From Paenibacillus sp. 32352 (GTDB taxonomy: Bacteria > Bacillota > Bacilli > Paenibacillales > NBRC-103111): a stretch of 64,000 bases of DNA. Below, piece after piece: positions 26,922 to 36,343 of this stretch. The translations under genes and the position numbers were made by a program. The notes beneath the pieces are model-generated. The model was given only the letters and a program-made list of their open reading frames with translations. It did no database searches and was not told the DNA's origin. The stretch is taken from the NCBI RefSeq assembly GCF_002042965.1, contig NZ_MZNT01000011.1, positions 248,001-312,000 on the forward strand, read 5' to 3'. How positions within the stretch are numbered: the stretch's first letter is position 1; each line of letters starts with the position of its first letter.

Positions 26922-28754
26922 TTATGGCGTTAAATAAATATTCGGTTTGGGCGGTGTAGACATTCCGCTTCCAAGGTAATAATCCGTTAAATGAGACTGC
27001 TTGTATCCTTTAATAGTCATACTGTTCCGGTATAAAGGGTTTTGAGCAAGAGTGTAGAGTCGTGTATTGGTTGGTAGGGGAGTAGTAAAGATGACGAGCT
27101 TTGAAAAATCACTGCTTGTTAAAATAACTTCTTCACGCCAGTCACCGAAAATATCACCGTAGAACATAGGAGCACCACGTTCACTGCGAGTGGCTGTATG
27201 GTAATTCCAGGTAGTTACCAATCTGGAAACAGAGCTTGAGCTATAGTTCCATTTCTCAATTTTTCCGTCATTAAAGCTTTCACTCAAGAGATCTCCGTCC
27301 CACCACAAACGGAAGGCAGGGTATGGTGCTGCCGTCGTTGTTATCTGATTGTTAGTCGGGCCGTTATAAATTCCTGAGAAAGACCACGTTTCGTAACCGG
27401 AATACCGGGGGTCAATATCCCCAACATCTCCACGGCCAACATCCCCCGCTGGAGGTGTAGTAGTATGCTGCCAAAGCATCGAGCCCGTCGTAGCATCGTA
27501 ATAGTACTCAAGCAGCCCAAACGGATTGTCCTGTTGAATACCATAGCCTTGAAGTCCCGACCTGTTGGGATCCAGCTTGCCGATATAGAAGCGGTCGCCA
27601 TGTACAACATTGCTGCCCGCCAAAGAGTAACGTAATGTACCGTCGCCATTAAGGACGAAGCCAATTTCCGCTATCTCGTCTTTACCGTCGCCATCCAGGT
27701 CCGCAATCCGCATTTGATGGCCGTCCGGGGCGTTTTGTGAACCGCGTAACCATTTCCAATCCCTTGTAAGGTTAGAGCCGCTCCAACGATAAGCAGAAAC
27801 AACACAATTAAAGGAGCCGTCTGAATTACGGTTTTTCGCAAAAACAACGATGCTTGGAGTCGTTCCATTGAGATAACCAATGCCCAATTGAGTGGCTAGA
27901 GGGCCAACAGAGCTATAATCGTCCGGAAGGGGAGAGTAATTTTTGAGCGCTCCCGTCATACCGTCAAGTACAGCAAGCCATTGTTTCGTATCACTGCTGT
28001 TATTCCAAACAGTACCATCGCCAAAAGTAACACCATTCGCGATTTTGAGTACGACTTCGGCTTTGCCGTCTCCATTCAAATCATAAACCGTAACGCCATC
28101 CCACATTCCGACACTAATCGTTGAAGAACCGGGTGAAATGTTGTTTTGATTGCTGCTGTTGGGCCCGAGATTGACCGACCATAGAAAAGTGCCATCGCGT
28201 TTGTAGGCTTCCAGTCTCTGAGGAGTTGTTTCGGTACGGTCCACGAGAAAATCGTATTCATGATCCCCATCAAAATCTCCGACCCATACGTTTTTAATGG
28301 CTGAGCCGCTGCGCAGCGGAACCGTGACGACAGGTTCATCTGCATGGTTAGCCGTAAGGGTAAATGAAGCGCTTGCCGCTTGTTCCGCACCGCTGATTAC
28401 CGGTTTCACGTAATAACTATTAGACTTGGTAAGATCGGCAGTCGTGTCCGTAAAATTGGTGCCTCCGGTCAAAACCGAGCTGTTTAGCTTGACTGCGGTG
28501 CCGCCTCCTGCAGATCGGTATATATTAAAACCAATTCCTGACGAATCCAGCGCCAGTAAACGCCAGCTGATAAAAACATTGGAGCCATTTCGAACAGCTA
28601 CTACACCCCGGCCCAGGTTTTCCATTTGCCTTGGCCCGATTGCTGCGTCTGCCGAGTAGATGGGGAAAAATAATGAAGTAGTGATGAGGGTAGAAGCAAC
28701 GATTAAATTCAAGCTGCGCTTTAGTAATCTGCCAGTCTTTTTCAATAAAATCAA
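26922..28754 (-). CDS. Secreted rhamnogalacturonan lyase, family PL11 (YesW type)
   Basis: 610 residues. A basic start, a hydrophobic core and cleavage near ADAAIG (about residue 38) give a signal peptide. The complete PL11 propeller follows, from RQMENLGRGVVAVRNG to SHLTDYYLGSGMSTPP and PNIYLTP. Calcium-type loops GDFDGDHEYDFL, YDLNGDGKAEVV and ADLDGDGKDEIA are kept. The protein ends where the propeller ends, so it is the standard length for YesW-like enzymes. It is clearly a paralogue of the lyase at 22845, differing mainly by lacking the linker and C-terminal module. It should cut the rhamnogalacturonan-I backbone outside the cell. The next gene downstream encodes binding protein D, which could capture the products. 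Confidence 0.94.
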   Translation of the reverse strand: MILLKKTGRLLKRSLNLIVASTLITTSLFFPIYSADAAIGPRQMENLGRGVVAVRNGSNVFISWRLLALDSSGIGFNIYRSAGGGTAVKLNSSVLTGGTNFTDTTADLTKSNSYYVKPVISGAEQAASASFTLTANHADEPVVTVPLRSGSAIKNVWVGDFDGDHEYDFLVDRTETTPQRLEAYKRDGTFLWSVNLGPNSSNQNNISPGSSTISVGMWDGVTVYDLNGDGKAEVVLKIANGVTFGDGTVWNNSSDTKQWLAVLDGMTGALKNYSPLPDDYSSVGPLATQLGIGYLNGTTPSIVVFAKNRNSDGSFNCVVSAYRWSGSNLTRDWKWLRGSQNAPDGHQMRIADLDGDGKDEIAEIGFVLNGDGTLRYSLAGSNVVHGDRFYIGKLDPNRSGLQGYGIQQDNPFGLLEYYYDATTGSMLWQHTTTPPAGDVGRGDVGDIDPRYSGYETWSFSGIYNGPTNNQITTTAAPYPAFRLWWDGDLLSESFNDGKIEKWNYSSSSVSRLVTTWNYHTATRSERGAPMFYGDIFGDWREEVILTSSDFSKLVIFTTPLPTNTRLYTLAQNPLYRNSMTIKGYKQSHLTDYYLGSGMSTPPKPNIYLTP

Positions 28755-29195
28755 CTCCCTTATGAATGTTGAGTCGAGCTTTTGGCAATCCAGACCAGGA
28801 TCCCCAGCAATAGAACGCTTACATTATACTCACCCCCCTTTAAATTTTTTTTAGAAATCATGATTGTCCCGATAGAACGAGGCAATTCCTGCCTTGTCTG
28901 TAATCCCTCCTCGGTTCATATTTTGCTTTGAATACGTTTACATTAACAGATCAATAAATGTAATTCTTCGCTTATTTTTATGATTTTTCAAAACCCCGTT
29001 TATTTTGTTCTGGACTATACAATTTCCTGTTTGAAGCGGGAAAAGATATTTAAAAATTACAATTTTTGTTGAATTGTTCTATGTAATAAACAGGCTCTTT
29101 CCTTTAGAATAAATATACAAGCGAAGGCTCCAAGACAGGATCAACAGGTAGACGCAGGTCCCGCCGTTGAGCAGCGGAAACACTAGGATAAAGGA
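28755..29195 (-). promoter_or_regulatory. Intergenic region between PL11 lyase 2 and NIF3-like gene, with a cre-like site
   Basis: No gene is seen in these 441 nt, which separate divergent genes and are AT-rich. TTGAATACGTTTACATT at 28928-28944 matches the catabolite-response consensus at all but one defined position. TATAAT occurs on the minus strand at 28828-28823 without a clear -35 box. The cre-like site is about 175 nt upstream of the lyase start, so it could act only if the promoter is distal. Confidence 0.4.
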
Positions 29196-29999
29196 ATGAT
29201 GCAGTTGACGATCACCATAGGACAGGTTATTGAGCGGTTGTTGGAGAAGGGTCCGCAAAACGAATCTACTGTTGATACATTAAGATACGGATCGCCTCAG
29301 ACGGTAGTAACGGGGATAGTCGTTGTTTTTGTCGCTACCCAGGCAGTGATTGAGCAGGCCGCGGCTTTGGGAGCCAACTTGATCATTTCACACGAGGGTA
29401 CGTTTTACCGCCATCAGGAGGATGGGATGATAGGGCAGGATGATCCGGTTATTATGGAGAAAAACAATTTGCTTGATCGCACCGGTATTGCCATATATCG
29501 CTACCATGATCATATTCATCGTTGGGAAATAGACGGGATTATGACCGGTTTGCTCAACGCGCTGGACTGGACGCCTTACGTTGAAGAGCATCTGCCTGCC
29601 GCAACGATTGTGCAAATTCCTGGCATGTCCCTTGAACGTACAGCGCAGTATTTGAAGGAAAAGCTGCAAATTCCATTCGTGCGTGTAATAGGGAAACCGG
29701 AGATGCCCTGTACCCGCATAGGGTTATTGGCAGGCTACCGGGGAGGGGGAGCCCTGGCACTTCCATTAATGAAGGATTACCATCTCGATCTGGTTATCGC
29801 CGGAGAAGGGCCGGAATGGGAAACGCCGGAGTATGTTCGGGACGCTGTTCATCAAGGAAGGAACAAGGCATTCATCGCTTTAGGCCATGCGGAGAGCGAG
29901 GAGTACGGCATGAAGGAACTATCGGAGCGGCTGCGGGAGCAATTCCCTGGTCTTCCCGTACATTTTATTAGGGAAAAGCCGTTATTTCGTGTTGTATAG
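29196..29999 (+). CDS. NIF3/YbgI-family dinuclear metal protein
   Basis: 267 residues. The N-terminal half has the NIF3-like pattern of strand, helix and histidine: VVVFVATQAVIEQAAALGAN followed by LIISHEGTFY, and later a histidine-rich stretch YHDHIHRW. The C-terminal half has LDLVIAGEGPEWETPEYV and IALGHAESEEYGM. These ligands suit a two-metal site. The family is widespread and its function is unsettled (GTP cyclohydrolase-like fold, DUF34). Two ATGs (29196 and 29199) are equally possible, with AGGA 7 nt upstream. It precedes the sensor kinase gene by about 150 nt. Close relatives in Paenibacillus-type genomes often sit near sugar genes, but the link is unproven. Confidence 0.82.
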   Translation: MMQLTITIGQVIERLLEKGPQNESTVDTLRYGSPQTVVTGIVVVFVATQAVIEQAAALGANLIISHEGTFYRHQEDGMIGQDDPVIMEKNNLLDRTGIAIYRYHDHIHRWEIDGIMTGLLNALDWTPYVEEHLPAATIVQIPGMSLERTAQYLKEKLQIPFVRVIGKPEMPCTRIGLLAGYRGGGALALPLMKDYHLDLVIAGEGPEWETPEYVRDAVHQGRNKAFIALGHAESEEYGMKELSERLREQFPGLPVHFIREKPLFRVV

Positions 30000-30153
30000 G
30001 GAAATACGACGATGATGTACATCAAGAATGGCCTGCCTGGAATGGCGGTCATTCTTGATTTTATTTTGGGGCGTCAAACCGTATCTTAATGACTTGCAGG
30101 CGCTCTGCCGTTGGCGGGATGGAAGTAATAGCCAAATGAATAGGGGCTGTAGT

Positions 30154-32004
30154 ATGATTTGGTCAGGACATGACGCAACTAAGATAAGGGAGGACCCTAC
30201 TTTGTGGCAGAAGGTGGCTCATTGGAATACGCTGCGCAATCAGATGCTGGCTGGATTTGTTTCCGTCATGATCATCGTTCTGATTTGTGCCGGCATCATA
30301 ACGTACAACTCAGTTTCCGGGCTCCTCAATTCCAAAGCGGAGACTCAGATGAAGCAAATCGCCAGTCAAGCCGATGGCAGATTGGAAGCGGTTATTAAGC
30401 AGATTGACACCTTAACCTTGCAGGCGGTCAACGACGCGTACCTGCAGCAGCTTTTTCTGTCGATGGTTAACGGGGATAAAGCCAGCTTCAGCGACCGCCA
30501 GGCTCTGATGAAAATTTCCAATCATATCCAGGGGTACAGCGGTGGCGTAACCAACGTTGAATTGTATACTCCGGATTATGTAAGGGTATTTCCGCTAGAC
30601 GAGGAGAGCCTTACGCATCGGGTTACTACAAGCTGGATCGAACAGGCCGACAGAGAGAAGGGAAAGCTGGTCTGGGTCGGGAACGACCCGAAGGATTCCG
30701 AATCGGTCTTGGCAATTCGCAGGATTAATCTGGTTGACCGCTGGTTTTCGAACGGCGGGTATTTGCTGGTACGCATCAACCGAAGCTATTTTGAATTCCA
30801 GCCCGGGCTGCCGGACAGCGGACATCGCGAGCTGCTGCTGCTTGCCGATAGCGCGGGAAAACCGATTGTGGCGGACGGAGCGGCACTCTCCGATGTGAGC
30901 GAACTGATGGTCACCGATGCACAGAAGGTTACGATCGGGCAGCAGCGCTACATTCTCGTCAAGCAGCCTTCCGAAACGACCGGCTGGACGCTCATGATTT
31001 TGTACCCGGTCAGCGACATCACTGAAGGAATTTCCGTACTGCGATGGGCCATTCTTGTATCCGGGGCGATCGGTTCGATTTTATTTATTCTTTTGTCCTT
31101 CGTGCTCTCGATGATGATTACCAGACCTATCCTTCGGCTCATGAGGGCGATGCGCAATACCCGGCAAGGCGTTCTGACGCCTAACCTTACGAAATCCTAT
31201 ACGACTGAGCTGAATGATTTGAATATGACCTACAACCAGATGGTGGATAACATCAACCGTCTCATTAAGCTGGTGTATGAAAAAGAAGCTCTCCAAAGCC
31301 GCACCGAATTGAAAGCGCTACAGGCTCAAATCAATCCCCATTTTCTGTATAATACTTTGGAAGCGCTGTACTGGTCCTTGCAGGAGAAGGAGGAGGAAGA
31401 GCTCGCCGACCTGGTCGTGGCGATGTCGGATTTGTTCCGCTATGTCATAGACAGCCCGAATAAAGACGAATGGGTTACCATCGGTGAGGAGCTTGAGCAT
31501 ATCAAACGCTACCTGCGTATTATGAGCGTTAGGTTTGGCAGCCGCCTGGTTTGGGACATTAGCGCTCCCGACGTTTATCATCACGTTCATGTTCCTAAGC
31601 TGCTGATTCAGCCGCTGGTGGAGAACGCGATTTTGTACGGACTGGAAGGGAAAACAGGATCAGGCCTCATCACCATCCGGGTGGAGCCGTCACCTGTACA
31701 GGCATCGGAGGTGCGGATTATGGTAAGTGACGACGGCCCAGGTATGAACGAGCGAGAGCTTCATGCCATCATGAGTACCCTGAAGGCGGGAGGTGTTCCT
31801 CCAACGAAAGGGAAGGGAACCGGGACGGGCATTTTGAATGTACAGCGACGCATTCGGCTCTATTACCCGGCTTCCGCCGAGGGCGGCAGAGGATTATCGA
31901 TTATCAGCAACCCCGGGCAAGGGACCCGTGTTAGCTTTGAGATTCCGATTCATAAGGAGGCAGCCGATGATTCAATCCGGGAAAACCATTCTTATTGTGG
32001 ATGA
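30154..32004 (+). CDS. Sensor histidine kinase, YesM family
   Basis: About 616 residues. One membrane segment near 30-52, an extracellular sensor of about 245 residues, a second segment near 298-321, HAMP, and then the kinase core. The phosphorylation site is the histidine of QINPHFLYNTLEALYWSL (about residue 395). ATP-binding boxes are VENAILYGL, DDGPGMN and GTGILNVQRRI. YesM-type kinases sense sugars and act with YesN-type regulators. The ATG at 30154 has AGGGG upstream; a TTG at 30202 has a stronger GGGAGG and would shorten the protein by 16 residues. The response regulator gene overlaps its end by 38 nt, and an ABC importer follows, so it most likely controls that importer. Confidence 0.92.
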   Translation: MIWSGHDATKIREDPTLWQKVAHWNTLRNQMLAGFVSVMIIVLICAGIITYNSVSGLLNSKAETQMKQIASQADGRLEAVIKQIDTLTLQAVNDAYLQQLFLSMVNGDKASFSDRQALMKISNHIQGYSGGVTNVELYTPDYVRVFPLDEESLTHRVTTSWIEQADREKGKLVWVGNDPKDSESVLAIRRINLVDRWFSNGGYLLVRINRSYFEFQPGLPDSGHRELLLLADSAGKPIVADGAALSDVSELMVTDAQKVTIGQQRYILVKQPSETTGWTLMILYPVSDITEGISVLRWAILVSGAIGSILFILLSFVLSMMITRPILRLMRAMRNTRQGVLTPNLTKSYTTELNDLNMTYNQMVDNINRLIKLVYEKEALQSRTELKALQAQINPHFLYNTLEALYWSLQEKEEEELADLVVAMSDLFRYVIDSPNKDEWVTIGEELEHIKRYLRIMSVRFGSRLVWDISAPDVYHHVHVPKLLIQPLVENAILYGLEGKTGSGLITIRVEPSPVQASEVRIMVSDDGPGMNERELHAIMSTLKAGGVPPTKGKGTGTGILNVQRRIRLYYPASAEGGRGLSIISNPGQGTRVSFEIPIHKEAADDSIRENHSYCG

Positions 32005-32779
32005 TGAACCGTTAACCAGAGAGGGCATTCGCAAAACCTTGGAGATATGGTCGGCCGGGCAGCATCAAATATGGAGCGGCAGCAATGCGGCGGAAGCCCT
32101 TGAGGTGCTATCCAGCCGTCAGGTCCATCTGCTGATCACAGACATCCGAATGCCGGAGGTAAACGGCCTGCAGCTGGTGGAAACCATGCAGCGTACCGGT
32201 CATAAACCCGTAGTTATCATCATTTCCGGACATCCGGATTTTCAATACGCCCAATCGGCGATTCAATTAGGTGTCGTCAATTATTTGCTGAAGCCGATTC
32301 AGAAGAGCAAGCTGGTTGAGGCCGTGGAGCAGGCGCTGCGAATCGAAGAAGAGCGCGGACGCGTTGAAGTACTGGAGAAATTGGTCGATACGCGGCTCAT
32401 GCAGGCCAAGACCGCTGCCAAGCAATATAGTCTGCCGGTCCAGCAAGCGATCAGCTATGTGGAGCAGCATTTGCAGGAGCCGCTCGGCATGCGCGAGGTA
32501 GCAAACCAGATTCACCTGAATCCGAGCTATTTCAGTGCGCTGTTCAAGGAACAGACGGGCTTTACCTTTAGCGAATACATAACGAGAAGCAGGCTGCAGA
32601 AGGCGAAGGAGCTGCTGCTGCAAACCAGGCTTTCGATTACGGATATTTCGGAACAGATCGGCTACCAGACGCCAAAGTATTTTATCAAGCTGTTTAAAGA
32701 TTACGAAGGGATTAGTCCGAATCAGTACCGTAAACAAGCGAACGAAGCCGGAAGCATGGTTGAAAACGTAGAGACCTAA
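31967..32779 (+). CDS. Response regulator with AraC-type DNA-binding domain (YesN-like, short form)
   Basis: 270 residues: a receiver domain (about 6-120) with acidic pocket VDDEP, phosphorylation site Asp59 in LLITDIRMPE and a lysine in LLKPI. A short linker follows, then two helix-turn-helix motifs (about 165-265) including MREVANQIHLNPSYFSALF and ITDISEQIGYQTPKYFIKLF. It lacks the long central region of YesN proteins (often 350-540 residues). AAGGAGG lies 6 nt before the ATG at 31967, inside the kinase gene; the longer frame from 31838 is not supported. It should activate the importer genes that begin 100 nt downstream. Confidence 0.93.
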   Translation: MIQSGKTILIVDDEPLTREGIRKTLEIWSAGQHQIWSGSNAAEALEVLSSRQVHLLITDIRMPEVNGLQLVETMQRTGHKPVVIIISGHPDFQYAQSAIQLGVVNYLLKPIQKSKLVEAVEQALRIEEERGRVEVLEKLVDTRLMQAKTAAKQYSLPVQQAISYVEQHLQEPLGMREVANQIHLNPSYFSALFKEQTGFTFSEYITRSRLQKAKELLLQTRLSITDISEQIGYQTPKYFIKLFKDYEGISPNQYRKQANEAGSMVENVET

Positions 32780-32880
32780 AAAAAGTGGAATAATTCCCGA
32801 TGGCCGTTACCTCCTGCAACGGAAATAAAAGCGTTACAATCAATCTCGTAGTCAATATATGGTTGAGGGGGAAATGAAGC

Positions 32881-34233
32881 ATGGCGAATAAAGCGCTTAC
32901 TTGGACGTTGACCACAATGCTAAGCCTAGGTATGGTACTGTCAGGCTGCTCCAGCTCGAACGGAGGAACAAGCCAGAACTCGCAGGAACCGGCGAAAGGC
33001 GGCGGCACAAACACAACCGAATCAGCTAAGAAAGTTACGATTAAAATGATGCACCTTTGGCCGGCAGGGAGCTCGGCTACACAGAACAAAATTGTAAACG
33101 ATATCATTAAAGAGTATCAGACCGCAAATCCCAACGTTACGGTAGAACAAGAGATTCTGGAGAATGAGCAGTATAAAAACAAAATGAAAGTGCTGTCCAC
33201 CGCCAACAATCTTCCGGACGTGGGCTTCACGTGGGCGGCGGGGTACATGGACCCTTATGTAAAAGGCGACATGTTTGCTCCTCTGGATGATTTGCTTCAG
33301 GGCGATCTGAAAGATAAGTTTGTCAGCGGAACGACGAACGCTTACGCCTTCAGCGGAAAAACCTACGGCCTTCCTGTGGAGCTGAACATTGTGCCGGTTT
33401 ACTACAATAAAGCGATATTTGCCAAGTACAATCTGCAGCCGCCTAAAACCTACGACGATTTTAAGACTATCGTGAACACGCTAAGCTCAAACGGCGTAGC
33501 CCCGATCGCGCTGGGTAACAAAGACCGCTGGACGGGTTCACTCTGGTACATGTATTTGGCCGATCGGCTGGGCGGACCGGAAACGTTGAAAAAGGCGATT
33601 GACCGTACAGGTTCGTTCGAAGATCCGAATCTGATCCGCGCCGCTTCCGAAATTAGACAGCTTGTAGATATGAACGCATTCAACAAGGGCTTCAACGGCT
33701 TGTCCAACGATGAAGGCAAGGCGGAATTCATGAACAGCAAGGCGGCTATGTACATGATGGGGACATGGGAGCTTCCGAACTATACGACGAACAAGGATGT
33801 TCCGCAATCGTTCAAAGACCAAATCGGCTTCTTCAAATTCCCGACGGTTGATGGCGGCAAGGGGAACCTCGATAGCTGGGTTGGCGGGCCGGGGGTCGGC
33901 TTGTTCGTGGCCAATAACTCCAAGGTGAAGGAAGAATCCAAGAAATTCGTAAGCTTCTTCGTTCAAAAATGGGGAGAGCATGCGATCTCGGAAGCCGGTG
34001 TCATTCCGGCAACCAAGGTGGACACCTCCAAGGTAAAGCTTCCTCAAATGTATATTGATCTGTTGAACGAGCTGAATAAAGCGAGCAACATCACCTTGTT
34101 TGCGGACGTTCAGATGAAGCCTTCCTCGGCCGAAGTGCACTTGAACATGATTCAAGCGTTATTCGGTAAAGCGGCGACGCCTGAAGAGTTCGCCAAAAAG
34201 CATGAAGAGGCTCTGGCTAAGGAAGGCAAATAG
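32881..34233 (+). CDS. Sugar-binding lipoprotein of an ABC importer (MsmE type)
   Basis: 450 residues with lipobox LSGC and a serine- and glycine-rich linker. The fold is a family-1 solute-binding protein of the MsmE/raffinose group: VTIKMMHLWPAGS, an early ELNIVPVYYNKAIFAKYNL and a late GVGLFVANNSKVKEESKKF. It differs from the four orphan proteins. Two permease genes and a GH43 gene follow, and a kinase/regulator pair precedes, so it belongs to a complete regulated uptake system that uses a shared ATPase encoded elsewhere. The GH43 neighbour suggests an arabinose- or xylose-containing oligosaccharide. The gap to the first permease holds repeat copy 3. Confidence 0.9.
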   Translation: MANKALTWTLTTMLSLGMVLSGCSSSNGGTSQNSQEPAKGGGTNTTESAKKVTIKMMHLWPAGSSATQNKIVNDIIKEYQTANPNVTVEQEILENEQYKNKMKVLSTANNLPDVGFTWAAGYMDPYVKGDMFAPLDDLLQGDLKDKFVSGTTNAYAFSGKTYGLPVELNIVPVYYNKAIFAKYNLQPPKTYDDFKTIVNTLSSNGVAPIALGNKDRWTGSLWYMYLADRLGGPETLKKAIDRTGSFEDPNLIRAASEIRQLVDMNAFNKGFNGLSNDEGKAEFMNSKAAMYMMGTWELPNYTTNKDVPQSFKDQIGFFKFPTVDGGKGNLDSWVGGPGVGLFVANNSKVKEESKKFVSFFVQKWGEHAISEAGVIPATKVDTSKVKLPQMYIDLLNELNKASNITLFADVQMKPSSAEVHLNMIQALFGKAATPEEFAKKHEEALAKEGK

Positions 34234-34263
34234 TAGTCTAGTAGAATAAAGCATAGAGAGAAA

Positions 34264-34517
34264 GAGCATATTTCTGGATAGGTCTAGATTTTCGAGAAAC
34301 TCAACTATTCAGAATAAGGCAGATGGGTGGAGGTGGGGCATCCCCTGTAGGAGCGGTAGCGTCCGCCTTTGTTATTGGGAATATACCGCTGTTAAACTAT
34401 AAAAATAAATTTCCCGATAACAACAGCGGCTGGAAGGGGATACCCCACCGGTGTACCACGTACAGATCTGGATCTTTGGAGGTTTCTCGAAAGTCTCAGC
34501 ATATCTGGATATGTCCT
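34264..34517 (+). repeat. Hairpin-flanked palindromic element, copy 3
   Basis: The outer arms (34332-34345 with 34436-34449) match with a single mismatch. The inner arms (34369-34381 with 34411-34423) form 13 pairs with one G-T. The ends are inverted (TTTCGAGAAAC near 34291 and GTTTCTCGAAA near 34482). About 20 nt at 34264-34284 recur imperfectly at 34498-34517, where CATATC..GATATG can form a hairpin. The element lies inside an operon, between binding protein and permease. A long open frame from 34323 through it into the permease is an artefact. Confidence 0.85.
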
Positions 34518-34550
34518 ATCTCTCTATCGCCAGGAAAGGGGAGTGCCAGA

Positions 34551-35432
34551 TTGAATAAAGTCATGTCCAGCAAATCTATCATTGCGCTGTATGTCATTCC
34601 CTCGCTGCTTTTAGTGTTGGCCTTAATCTATTTGCCGATCGTGTTGACGGGCTATTATGGATTAATGAAGTGGGACGGCGTCGGCAAGATGAGTATCATC
34701 GGTTTGCATAACTATACCACGCTGCTTCACGATGAATTGTTCTGGAACAGCGCCAAGCATTCTTTTCTTCTTGCGCTGTTTTCGACGCTGAGCTTGCTGG
34801 TCTATTTGCTGGTTGCGCTGGTCTTGTCCTCGCAAATTCGCGGTGCCAACCTCTTCCGCAAAGTGTACTTGATTCCCATGCTGCTGTCGTCCGTAGCAAT
34901 CGCCCAGCTGTGGCTGAAAATATTTCATCCGACGAATGGCGTACTAAACCATTTGTTATCTTCACTGGGAGTTAAATCTACACCCGAATGGCTCTCGGAT
35001 CCTTCGATTGCCCTGTATGCGATCTTTATTCCGATATTGTGGCAGTATGCGGGGTTTTATATTTTGATTTATTATGCCGCGCTAAAAAATGTGCCTGCCT
35101 CTCTCATCGAATCGGCCCGGATTGACGGCGCAAGCCCGTGGCGGATGGCTTGGTCGATCCGTATTCCGTTAATCTCCGAAGTATTGAAAGTGACCGTCGT
35201 GCTTGCCGTTGTCGGCTCGCTCAAATATTTTGATCTCATCTATGTCATGACGGGCGGTGGCCCGAACGGAGCCAGTGAAGTCGTGGCCTCCTACATGTAC
35301 AAGAAGGCGTTCAAAGAATACGATTTCGGTTACGCCAGTGCAATCGGCTTCTTCCTGCTGTTGATTTGCCTGGTGATGACGTGGCTGATACGCAAGCTGA
35401 CAGCATCCAAGGACAACATCCAATATTCATGA
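34551..35432 (+). CDS. ABC sugar permease (MalF/MsmF type)
   Basis: 293 residues with six membrane segments. The EAA loop near the C-terminus reads ESARIDGASPWRMAWSIRIP, with a following LISEVLKV, and it docks the ATPase. The start is a TTG at 34551 with AAAGGGGAG 7 nt upstream; the ATG at 34563 is second best. A much longer open frame beginning at 34323 is excluded because it runs through repeat copy 3. It pairs with the next permease and the binding protein at 32881. The substrate is presumably the GH43 substrate. Confidence 0.92.
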   Translation: MNKVMSSKSIIALYVIPSLLLVLALIYLPIVLTGYYGLMKWDGVGKMSIIGLHNYTTLLHDELFWNSAKHSFLLALFSTLSLLVYLLVALVLSSQIRGANLFRKVYLIPMLLSSVAIAQLWLKIFHPTNGVLNHLLSSLGVKSTPEWLSDPSIALYAIFIPILWQYAGFYILIYYAALKNVPASLIESARIDGASPWRMAWSIRIPLISEVLKVTVVLAVVGSLKYFDLIYVMTGGGPNGASEVVASYMYKKAFKEYDFGYASAIGFFLLLICLVMTWLIRKLTASKDNIQYS

Positions 35433-35447
35433 TGAAAGGAGAACCCG

Positions 35448-36329
35448 GTGAATATCCAAACGATAGAGCGTAAAACGCAAACGGCCGCCGTGAACAGCAA
35501 GCTTTTCGCACAGATCGGATATGTCGGTCTGTACATAGTTTTAACCGCCGTCGCCGTGATTCAGATTGTTCCGCTGCTTTGGCTGATGCTGTTCTCCTTG
35601 AAAAATAATGAAGAAATATTCAATTTGGCTCCTTTCGCATTCCCGGAACGGCTTCGCTGGGAAAATTACGAGAAAGTATGGACACAAGGGCATATTAGTG
35701 CCTACTTTTTCAACAGTGTGTGGATGACCGTCGTTTCTGTTGCGGTTACCGTATTGCTGGCAAGCCTCGTCACCTTCGCGTTGACGCGGATGAAATGGAA
35801 GCTGCAGTCGCTCGTTCTCGGCATTTTCATGGTCGGATTGATGATTCCCGTGCATTCGACGCTTATTCCGCTGTTCAGCTTGTTTACGCAAACCCATTTG
35901 ACCAATCATCCGCTGTCGATCATCCTGACGTATATCGCCTTTAACCTGCCGATTACGATTATGATTATGCTTGGATTTTATTATACGCTGCCCCGCGAGG
36001 TGGAAGAAGCGGCAGTCATGGACGGATGCTCCGTGAACCGTATCTTCTTCAGTATTATCCTGCCGATGACTGTATCAGTCCTTTCGACAGCGGTTATTAT
36101 CAATATGATTTATAACTGGAATGAGTTTATTTTCGTCAACACGTTCATCAGCTCGGATAAGTATAAAACATTAACGGTCGGCATACAAAACTTCATCGGC
36201 CAATATACGACGGATTGGGGAGCCATCGGGGCTACTCTCATGATCAGTATTCTGCCGATATTACTGGCGTTCGTGCTGCTAAGCAATCGCATAGTAGAAG
36301 GGATTGCAGCCGGTTCGGTTAAAGGATGA
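35448..36329 (+). CDS. ABC sugar permease (MalG/MsmG type)
   Basis: 293 residues, six membrane segments, and the EAA loop EEAAVMDGCSVNRIFFSIILP. The first segment follows a short cytoplasmic N-terminus. The end IVEGIAAGSVKG is typical of MalG-type permeases. It begins with GTG, preceded by AAAGGAG, only 15 nt after the first permease. The GH43 gene begins 14 nt after its stop, so all are in one operon. It forms the heterodimeric channel with the preceding protein. Confidence 0.92.
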   Translation: MNIQTIERKTQTAAVNSKLFAQIGYVGLYIVLTAVAVIQIVPLLWLMLFSLKNNEEIFNLAPFAFPERLRWENYEKVWTQGHISAYFFNSVWMTVVSVAVTVLLASLVTFALTRMKWKLQSLVLGIFMVGLMIPVHSTLIPLFSLFTQTHLTNHPLSIILTYIAFNLPITIMIMLGFYYTLPREVEEAAVMDGCSVNRIFFSIILPMTVSVLSTAVIINMIYNWNEFIFVNTFISSDKYKTLTVGIQNFIGQYTTDWGAIGATLMISILPILLAFVLLSNRIVEGIAAGSVKG

Positions 36330-36343
36330 AAGGAGCAATCGAA

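Noticed and set aside
34323-34550. Long N-terminal extension of the permease reading frame
   Set aside because: It runs through repeat copy 3 and has no ribosome site. The TTG at 34551 has a good AAAGGGGAG at 7 nt.
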